Below are positions 1 to 5,802 of a DNA stretch of 11,753 bases, piece by piece. The notes beneath the pieces were generated by a model that worked only from the letters and a program-made list of their open reading frames with translations, did not search any database and was not told the DNA's origin. The DNA lies in contig AQSC01000022.1 in the NCBI GenBank assembly GCA_000402775.1, positions 1-11,753 on the forward strand, written 5' to 3'. Positions within the stretch are counted from its first letter, which is position 1. Each line of letters starts with the position of its first letter. Position numbers and translations under genes: made by a program. Source of the stretch: Euryarchaeota archaeon SCGC AAA252-I15 (GTDB lineage Archaea; Altiarchaeota; Altiarchaeia; IMC4; SCGC-AAA252-I15).

Positions 1-1
1 C

Positions 2-1324
2 GATGTAATAGTCTGCGACTACTACCACATATTCCCCCCCAAAATCAGGGAAGCATTCCTGCTTAAGCTTGGAAAACAACTCAAAGACTCTGTGATAGTC
101 GTTGACGAAGCCCACAACCTTCCAGAGCGGATCAGAAAGATTTTGAGTGTAACTTTAAATCAGCATAACGTGAAGCAAGCGTCGAAGGAGGCGAGTGTGC
201 TAGGCTACCACGATCTCGCAGCCGAAGTCAAAATGATCGGGAGACTGCTTAAGGATCTGGGCAGAACTCTTAAGGAAGATCAGGAATGTTTTGTTTTGCG
301 CCACGAGTTCACAGACCTAATTCTTTCAGACACTGGACGGAGTGCAACGGATATCGCGGACGAGCTCGTCCAGGTTGGCGAGGAGATTCTAACAATCCCG
401 AACCGTAACCGAAGTTATGCGAAATCGGTTTCGAATTTCCTTAAAAACTGGGTGGGCGAGGACTTTGGTTACGCTCGAATACTTCGGAAGGAAAAGCATT
501 TAAGCCTTTCCTACAAGTGCTTGGACCCATCATTTGGGACCAAGCCAGTATTCGACAATACTTGGGCTAATATCCTTATGAGCGGAACCCTCACCCCCCT
601 TGGCATGTACGCAAGCCTTTTGGGCCTTGAGGGGAAAAAGACTATTTTGAAGGCTTACTCCTCCCCTTTCCCGGCGGAAAACAGGCTCACACTCATAGTA
701 TCGGGGGTTACGACAAAGTTTTCTGAGCGCAGTGAATTCATGTACAAAAAGTATGGGAGAATATTATCCGAAATGATTTCGAAAGTCCCGGGAAATGCGG
801 CAGTCTTCTACCCGGCATACCACCTAATGGACGAGATAATTTCCGTCACGGACGAGCGGAAAACCGGGAAGGAATTCATGGTAGAGCGGAAGGAGATGAC
901 TAAGGAGGATCGCAGGAAGCTTTATCTTAAAGTCGCCAAAGGAGGGGGGGAGGGGAGAGTTATCATGGGGGTTCAGGCAGGCTCCTTCTCCGAAGGAGTC
1001 GACTATCCTGAAGGCATGCTTTCCGCCGTCTTTGTCGTGGGACTTCCGCTTGAAAAACCAAATCTTGAGACTCAAGCTCTCATAAACTACTATGACGTCC
1101 AATTTGCGCGGGGATGGGATTTTGGCTACATCTACCCGGCCATGAACCGGTCGCTTCAGGCTGCAGGCCGCTGCATTAGAAGCGAAGACGACAGGGGAGC
1201 AATAGTCCTACTCGACGAAAGGTTCAGGTGGGCGAACTACTCGAAATGCTTCCCACCAGACCACGACTACATAGTAACGGAAACGCCGACAAAGTATATC
1301 GAAAAATTCTTTGAAAATACTTAA
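2..1324 (+). CDS. XPD/Rad3-family ATP-dependent DNA helicase, C-terminal part (5' truncated)
   Basis: Superfamily 2 helicase of the XPD/Rad3/DinG group, which unwinds DNA 5' to 3' and acts in repair. The frame is open from base 2 and gives 440 residues to TAA at 1322-1324. Seen directly: the Walker B/DEAH box (VVDEAHNLP, DEAH codons at 104-115), motif III-like MSGTLTPLG (around 578-604), a motif V region (SFSEGVDYPEG, about 982-1014) and motif VI QAAGRCIR (1157-1180). The order and spacing match the family. Walker A and the iron-sulfur cysteine cluster would lie upstream, outside the window, so I cannot say whether the Fe-S domain is present. A GTG at 92 is only an internal valine, because the residues before it (DVIVCDYYHIFPPKIREAF) already fit the family. 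Runs of seven C (34-40) and seven G (about 954-960) keep the frame. The gene ends convergently, overlapping dapF by 4 bases. It could be XPD proper or a paralogue. Confidence 0.93.
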   Translation, partial: DVIVCDYYHIFPPKIREAFLLKLGKQLKDSVIVVDEAHNLPERIRKILSVTLNQHNVKQASKEASVLGYHDLAAEVKMIGRLLKDLGRTLKEDQECFVLRHEFTDLILSDTGRSATDIADELVQVGEEILTIPNRNRSYAKSVSNFLKNWVGEDFGYARILRKEKHLSLSYKCLDPSFGTKPVFDNTWANILMSGTLTPLGMYASLLGLEGKKTILKAYSSPFPAENRLTLIVSGVTTKFSERSEFMYKKYGRILSEMISKVPGNAAVFYPAYHLMDEIISVTDERKTGKEFMVERKEMTKEDRRKLYLKVAKGGGEGRVIMGVQAGSFSEGVDYPEGMLSAVFVVGLPLEKPNLETQALINYYDVQFARGWDFGYIYPAMNRSLQAAGRCIRSEDDRGAIVLLDERFRWANYSKCFPPDHDYIVTETPTKYIEKFFENT

Positions 1325-2211
1325 GCTTCTCCTAGGTTGTATTTCAGCACTCCTTTAAACACTTCTATTGCGGGCCCGACCAAATAAACTTTCGTGATGT
1401 TTCCTTCCCCGTCTAGTTCGAATTCCGCGGAAAGTCTTCCGCCCGGGCCATTGAATTTAACAGCCTTCCTCGGATCTGCCTTCTTATTCAACACTGCTGC
1501 CACGGCGGCCGCGCAAATCCCAGTACCGCATGCGAGAGTCTCGTCTTCCACGCCCCGCTCGAAAGTTCTGATGTTGAACTCATTGTTCTCTTTGTGGGAG
1601 GTGAACTGGACGTTCACGCCATTTGGAAACAGTCTCTTCAAATTCCTAATCTTCCCCCCAAGACTCACAACCTCGATAAAGTCAAGCTCATCTAAAAACA
1701 ATATTGCGTGAGGATTGCCCATGCCGACAGCAGTCAAACGATACGGAGTATCACCGACAATAACCTCCTGGTCTATGAAAGTATCCTCCGGATCACCCGC
1801 AACCTGGGCTTCACCCCGCCTGATCTGAGGAGCACCCATATCAACTCTAACCTGCTCAACAGTATCGTTGAATAAAGTAAGTTTCAGGTATTTCACTCCA
1901 GCCGAAGTTTCAACAGTCATCTCGGTCTTTTCGACTTGGCCTTTCTCGTAAATGTATTTCGCAAAGCATCTGATCCCGTTTCCACACATCTCGGCGACAC
2001 TACCATCAGGATTATAGAATACGAACTTTGCGTCAAAACCCTCCGACTTTTGAATGAAAATGACTCCGTCAGAGCCGACTCCAGTATGCCGCTCTGATAT
2101 TCGTTCGACAAAGTTTGGTTTGGCCTTCTCACTAATGACTTCTCCATCCCATTCATCAATGAGGACGAAGTCGTTGCCAGTGCCGTGCATTTTAGTGAAT
2201 TCTACTTTCAT
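1321..2211 (-). CDS. dapF: Diaminopimelate epimerase DapF
   Basis: Converts LL-diaminopimelate to meso-diaminopimelate in the cytosol, the step before decarboxylation to lysine. It is a PLP-independent two-base epimerase. The 296-residue product has the N-terminal signature FTKMHGTGNDFVLID and both catalytic cysteines: Cys76 in MCGNGIRCFA and Cys228 in LACGTGICAAA. Asn68 (YNPDGS) and GNPHA (residues 165-169) are further family motifs. The length is normal, slightly above the bacterial enzyme (about 275). I chose ATG at 2211 (MKVEFTKMHG) over an in-frame GTG at 2223, because family members begin just before the FTKMHG motif and a TATA-like element would place the transcript start close to 2217. 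The stop (TAA read from 1323-1321) lies in a TTAA shared with the helicase stop. It is divergent from the polymerase operon and functionally unrelated to it. In an archaeon it most simply serves lysine synthesis; no other lysine gene is visible here. Confidence 0.96.
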   Translation of the reverse strand: MKVEFTKMHGTGNDFVLIDEWDGEVISEKAKPNFVERISERHTGVGSDGVIFIQKSEGFDAKFVFYNPDGSVAEMCGNGIRCFAKYIYEKGQVEKTEMTVETSAGVKYLKLTLFNDTVEQVRVDMGAPQIRRGEAQVAGDPEDTFIDQEVIVGDTPYRLTAVGMGNPHAILFLDELDFIEVVSLGGKIRNLKRLFPNGVNVQFTSHKENNEFNIRTFERGVEDETLACGTGICAAAVAAVLNKKADPRKAVKFNGPGGRLSAEFELDGEGNITKVYLVGPAIEVFKGVLKYNLGEA

Positions 2212-2238
2212 CTTACAAAACACTTTAATTTGAATACG

Positions 2239-2248
2239 AAATAAAAAA
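2239..2248 (-). promoter_or_regulatory. Possible TATA box for dapF
   Basis: On the minus strand this reads TTTTTTATTT, an imperfect archaeal TATA element. Its centre is about 32 bases from the dapF ATG, so transcription would begin near 2217 with an almost absent leader. The rpoH TATA box read on this strand (TATATAAA, 2278-2271) is an alternative that would give a leader of about 37 bases. Weak evidence, inferred from position. Confidence 0.3.
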
Positions 2249-2270
2249 TGCCAGGAAAAACCGCTACGTT

Positions 2271-2278
2271 TTTATATA
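2271..2278 (+). promoter_or_regulatory. Archaeal TATA box for the rpoH-nusA operon
   Basis: TTTATATA is a near-ideal archaeal TATA box, preceded by CCGCTACGTT. With the usual spacing of about 26 bases from box centre to start site, transcription would begin near 2298-2302, giving a leader of about 30 bases before the TTG at 2329. This rules out the ATG at 2248, which lies upstream of the box, as the rpoH start. The other strong box in the window (10119-10126) is also preceded by ACCGCT. Confidence 0.75.
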
Positions 2279-2328
2279 GAGACTGTTTAATAATAAAGAC
2301 ACCTTTTCTGTTTCTATACCAAGCGAAA

Positions 2329-2554
2329 TTGATTGACAATATATTAGTCCCAAAGCACGAGGTAATGCCTCCTGAAGAGGCTGAGAAAATTCTTTTAAAA
2401 TATTCGGTGACAAGAGACGAATTACCAAAAATAAAAATTACAGATCCCGCTCTTTCCAAGCTTGAAGTTGGGGGGGGGAGAAATCATCAAACTCACTCGT
2501 ACAACACCATTGATTGGTGAATCGTACTACTATAGGGTTGTTGTGGAAAGGTGA
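2329..2554 (+). CDS. rpoH: RNA polymerase subunit H (RpoH/Rpb5), with apparent +1 frameshift in a G9 run
   Basis: Small RNA polymerase subunit corresponding to the C-terminal domain of eukaryotic Rpb5, part of the jaw near downstream DNA. The first part (MIDNILVPKHEVMPPEEAEK, then ELPKIKITDPALSKLEVGGG) is in one frame. The conserved end (EIIKLTRTTPLIGESYYYRVVVER) is in the +1 frame, from about 2480 to the TGA at 2552-2554. The break lies in nine G at 2470-2478. Eight G would restore one 74-residue protein of normal family length (about 75-80). Read without a shift, the frame ends at 2518-2520 and loses the conserved GESYYYR segment. The start is TTG at 2329: it matches the family N-terminus and lies about 30 bases after the predicted transcript start. 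An upstream in-frame ATG at 2248 precedes the promoter. The restored stop overlaps the rpoB2 ribosome-binding site, supporting the corrected frame. A sequencing or assembly error is most likely; recoding or slippage is possible. Confidence 0.88.
2470..2478 (+). other. Run of nine G at the rpoH frame break
   Basis: This is the longest G/C homopolymer in the window, inside the codons for VGGG of RpoH. One G too many separates the two halves of the conserved protein. Runs of seven in the helicase gene stay in frame. Confidence 0.9.
2549..2554 (+). promoter_or_regulatory. Ribosome-binding site of rpoB2
   Basis: AGGTGA matches the complement of the archaeal 16S rRNA 3' end. It includes the TGA stop of the corrected rpoH frame and lies 4 bases before the GTG at 2559. 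It decides the rpoB2 start and suggests translational coupling of the two genes. Confidence 0.75.
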
Positions 2555-2558
2555 ACAC

Positions 2559-3995
2559 GTGTTATCAATAAATGACTTCGTAAGCCGGGCGGATTTAACA
2601 GACTTCCAGATTGAGTCATTCAACTGGCTGATAAAGTCGGGATTGCAGGAAGTCATAAACGAGAAAGGACCCATTGAGATAGACATACCCGACTATAATC
2701 TCGAGATGGGAAAAATCAAGATTGAGACTCCGTGCGTAAACGAATCCGGTCAAGGCCCGGAACCCAGAATGCCAGCTGAATGCAGGATTCGAAACCTCAC
2801 CTACTCTGCACCCATAATACTGGAATTTATTGAAAACGGAAAACCCGTTCCAGTAGAAATAGGGCATCTACCCGTAATGCTGAAATCCAGTGCCTGCCTT
2901 CTAGCAGAAAAATCAGATGAAGAGCTCATACACGTATTCGAAGACATAGAAGACCGCGGCGGCTACTTCATAATCAACGGGACAGAGAGATCCCTCATAA
3001 TCGTAGAGGATCTGGCGCCAAACCGGATTGTAACTTCACAAGAGACGATCGCCGGAAAAGACGTTGTAATCGCTAAAGTATTCTCTGTAAGACAAGGATT
3101 CCGCTCGCGAGTGACAGTCGAAAAACGAGAGACTGCGGGTGGCGGGACGCTCTTCGTCACCTTTCCAGGAATACCCAACAGAATATCTCTTCCAATCCTT
3201 ATGAAGGCTCTGGGATTATCCGACAACGAGATACTAGACATGTTCGACGATGAAATGAAGCTTGAAGTCTCCCTAAACATCGAGCTAAAGAAACTTTCCG
3301 GGGAGGAGGCTTTCGACTACTTGGGCAAGCGCGCGGGAGCCGGACACGCAAAACAGTACCAGGCAACTCGTGCAAACCAGGTCGTAAACAACTTTTTACT
3401 CCCCCACATCGGAAACTCGGAGAAAGAGCGGAGGAACAAGGCGAGATACTTAGGTATCATGGCGAAGAAGGTTTTAGAGCTTGATTTTGGAAGGCGGGAG
3501 GAAGACGATAAAGACCATTACTCGAACAAGAGGCTGAGGCTCGCTGGAGACTTGATGCAAGAGCTTTTCAGGGTCTCGTTCAACAAGATTGCAAGAGACA
3601 TAAAGTATCAGCTTGAAAAACAGAATGCGAGACACAGGACCGTTAACATTCGAACTGCTGTTCGAAGCAACAATCTCACGGAAAGCATATGCTACGCGCT
3701 CGCAACAGGAAACTGGACGGGAGGGCGCTCTGGAGTAAGCCAGGTTCTTGATCGAACTAATTATTTATCAGCAATAGCCCACAGGCGGAGGGTCTCATCC
3801 CTTCTGTCTAGAAGCCACCCGCACTTCGAAGCCCGAGACCTGCATGCAACACAGTGGGGTAGGCTCTGTCCGAACGAGACTCCTGAAGGTCAAAATTGCG
3901 GGCTGGTGAAAAACCTCTCTATCGGCGCTTTAGTAACGACTGAGGGTGATGAAGGTGGGGTTGAGAAGCAGCTTGTAAACTTCGGGGTGAAATAA
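2559..3995 (+). CDS. rpoB2: RNA polymerase subunit B'' (N-terminal part of the split B subunit)
   Basis: N-terminal half of the second-largest RNA polymerase subunit, equivalent to the first part of Rpb2/bacterial beta (protrusion, lobe and fork). Product of 478 residues, normal for archaeal B'' (about 490-500). Seen: the N-terminal FQIESFNWLIKSGL, GGYFIINGTER (134-144), DHYSNKRLRLAGDLMQELFR (319-338) and the fork-region WGRLCPNETPEGQNCGLVKNL (433-453), after which the gene ends and B' begins; this is the usual split site. The frame is open back to a TTG at 2514, but that extension of 15 codons lies within rpoH. GTG at 2559 is chosen because AGGTGA sits 4 bases before it and because MLSINDFVSRADL fits the family start. 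The start lies within a 10-bp palindrome (2554-2563). One base separates its TAA from rpoB1. Confidence 0.97.
   Translation: MLSINDFVSRADLTDFQIESFNWLIKSGLQEVINEKGPIEIDIPDYNLEMGKIKIETPCVNESGQGPEPRMPAECRIRNLTYSAPIILEFIENGKPVPVEIGHLPVMLKSSACLLAEKSDEELIHVFEDIEDRGGYFIINGTERSLIIVEDLAPNRIVTSQETIAGKDVVIAKVFSVRQGFRSRVTVEKRETAGGGTLFVTFPGIPNRISLPILMKALGLSDNEILDMFDDEMKLEVSLNIELKKLSGEEAFDYLGKRAGAGHAKQYQATRANQVVNNFLLPHIGNSEKERRNKARYLGIMAKKVLELDFGRREEDDKDHYSNKRLRLAGDLMQELFRVSFNKIARDIKYQLEKQNARHRTVNIRTAVRSNNLTESICYALATGNWTGGRSGVSQVLDRTNYLSAIAHRRRVSSLLSRSHPHFEARDLHATQWGRLCPNETPEGQNCGLVKNLSIGALVTTEGDEGGVEKQLVNFGVK
3986..3990 (+). promoter_or_regulatory. Ribosome-binding site of rpoB1
   Basis: GGTGA six bases before the ATG at 3997, located in the last codons of rpoB2. 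It supports this start and coupled translation of the two halves of subunit B. Confidence 0.7.
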
Positions 3996-3996
3996 G

Positions 3997-5802
3997 ATGT
4001 CTGACGTATACTTGAACGGGAGACTTGTTGGCGAGCACCCGAAGCCTGAGCAATTGGTTGCAAAGTTCCGTGAACTCCGAAGGAAGGGGGAAATCCAATA
4101 CCAGACTTCCATAAGCTTTAGGGATGAGAATAATGAAGTCCAGATTTATACTGACAAGGGCAGGGTTTTAAGGTCACTGGTCATCGTAAAAAACGGGAAG
4201 GCACTCCTTTCTGACAAGCACATCAAGGATATTAAAGCCAAAAAAATCACTTGGGACGACTTGATACGGGAAGGAATCATCGAATACATTGACGCCGAGG
4301 AAGAGGAAAACGCATACATCGCATTATACCAGGATAAAATAACAAACAAGCACACTCACGTAGAAGTAACACCCTCACTAATGCTCGGAGTATCTGCGGG
4401 ATTCGCACCCTTTCCAGAACACAACTCCTCTCCAAGAGTTACTATGGCTGCCGCAATGGCCAAGCAAGCTCTAGGATTCTACGCCTCAAACTATTTCGCA
4501 CGACTAGATTCACGCGCAAACCTGCTCCACTACCCTCAGAAACCAATAGTTAAAACTGATGTCACAGACTCCCTAAACTTCCACAGAAGACCTGCAGGAC
4601 AAAACTTCGTAGTTGCGGTAATGTGTTATGAAGGATACAACATGGAAGACGCAATAGTACTCAACAAAAGTTCGGTGGAGCGGGGTTTGGGGCGTTCGAC
4701 ATTCTTTCGGACTTACAGTGCGGAAGAGCGGGGTTATCCTTCAGGACAGCATGACTCATTCGAAATTCCCGAGGAAGACGTTGAGGGAGTTCAATCTTTA
4801 GATTCATATGAAAAACTGGATGTTGACGGGATAATCTTCCCTGAAACCGACGTTGACACGGACGAGGTTTTAATAGGGAAGACTTCACCCCCAAGATTCC
4901 TTGAGGAAATCGGACCTTACGGAATCGTAAAGGAGAGGCGGAGGGACACGTCCACTACCGTCCGGCACATGGAGTCTGGAACAGTAGATGCAGTAATCCT
5001 CTCTGAAACAGTCGAGAAAAACAAGATTACTAAAGTTCGGGTTAGAAGCCAGCGATACCCTGAGCTCGGGGACAAGTTCGCATCAAGGCACGGACAGAAA
5101 GGTGTTGTAGGAATGCTGGTTCCACACGAAGACATGCCGCACACAAAAGACGGCATAGTACCTGATCTTATCATAAACCCTCATGCAATACCCTCCAGGA
5201 TGACAGTCGGCCACGTCCTAGAGATGATCGCTGGAAAACTCGGATGCATCATCGGCGAGGAAATGAACGGAACAATCTTTGAGGGAGCGACTGAAGACTC
5301 AATCCGGAAAGGACTTGAAAAGCAGGGTCTAAGAAACACCGGGAAAGAAACAATGTACCACGGCATTACAGGAGATAGAATACCCTGCGAAGTATTCATG
5401 GGAGTAATCTACTACCAGAAACTCCACCACATGGTGGCAAACAAAATGCACGCACGGTCAAGAGGACCAGTCCAAATGCTAACCCGCCAGCCAACAGAAG
5501 GCCGGGCCCGGGAAGGAGGACTCCGATTCGGAGAAATGGAGAGAGACTGTCTCATCGCCCACGGAGCAGCCATGATGCTTAAAGACCGGCTCCTTGACGA
5601 GTCGGACAAAATCATAATACCAGTTTGCTCTAAATGCGGTTTAATCGCGACCCGGGACTATGAGAGCAAGCGGACTTACTGCAGTTTATGCGGTGACGTT
5701 CAAATCCACAACGTTGAGATGGCCTACGCATTCAAGTTGTTGTTGAATGAGCTTGAGGGAATGTGTATTTACCCGAAACTTCATTTAGGTGATAGGGTAT
5801 GA
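3997..5802 (+). CDS. rpoB1: RNA polymerase subunit B' (C-terminal part of the split B subunit)
   Basis: C-terminal half of the B subunit, which carries the hybrid-binding region, wall, anchor and clamp part of the catalytic centre. Product of 601 residues, normal for B'. Seen: YEGYNMEDAIVLNKSS (211-226, with the conserved MEDA), the active-site segment GDKFASRHGQKG (358-369, Lys and Arg contacting nucleotide and RNA), PDLIINPHAIPSRMTVGHVLE (389-409), HARSRGPVQMLTRQPTEGRAREGGLRFGEMERD (485-517) and a C-terminal zinc site of four cysteines, Cys544, Cys547, Cys562 and Cys565 (CSKCG and CSLCG). There is no intein or break. The ATG has GGTGA six bases upstream. The stop overlaps the rpoA1 start by 4 bases (ATGA), so B' and A' are probably translated in a coupled way. 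Confidence 0.98.
   Translation: MSDVYLNGRLVGEHPKPEQLVAKFRELRRKGEIQYQTSISFRDENNEVQIYTDKGRVLRSLVIVKNGKALLSDKHIKDIKAKKITWDDLIREGIIEYIDAEEEENAYIALYQDKITNKHTHVEVTPSLMLGVSAGFAPFPEHNSSPRVTMAAAMAKQALGFYASNYFARLDSRANLLHYPQKPIVKTDVTDSLNFHRRPAGQNFVVAVMCYEGYNMEDAIVLNKSSVERGLGRSTFFRTYSAEERGYPSGQHDSFEIPEEDVEGVQSLDSYEKLDVDGIIFPETDVDTDEVLIGKTSPPRFLEEIGPYGIVKERRRDTSTTVRHMESGTVDAVILSETVEKNKITKVRVRSQRYPELGDKFASRHGQKGVVGMLVPHEDMPHTKDGIVPDLIINPHAIPSRMTVGHVLEMIAGKLGCIIGEEMNGTIFEGATEDSIRKGLEKQGLRNTGKETMYHGITGDRIPCEVFMGVIYYQKLHHMVANKMHARSRGPVQMLTRQPTEGRAREGGLRFGEMERDCLIAHGAAMMLKDRLLDESDKIIIPVCSKCGLIATRDYESKRTYCSLCGDVQIHNVEMAYAFKLLLNELEGMCIYPKLHLGDRV
5787..5792 (+). promoter_or_regulatory. Ribosome-binding site of rpoA1
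   Basis: AGGTGA six bases before the ATG at 5799, inside the last codons of rpoB1. It fixes the rpoA1 start at the ATGA overlap rather than at the later in-frame ATG at 5826. Confidence 0.7.

Noticed and set aside
954..960. Run of seven G in the helicase gene as a second frameshift
   Set aside because: The frame continues on both sides with family motifs (GGEGRVIMGVQAGSFSEGVDY), so the gene is intact there.
2211..2223. GTG at 2223 as the dapF start
   Set aside because: It would add MFCK before the family start; ATG at 2211 fits better and lies just after the likely transcript start.
2525..2537. TACTACTATAGGG resembling the end of a phage T7 promoter
   Set aside because: The match is partial, and it falls in the conserved RpoH codons for YYYR; chance similarity.
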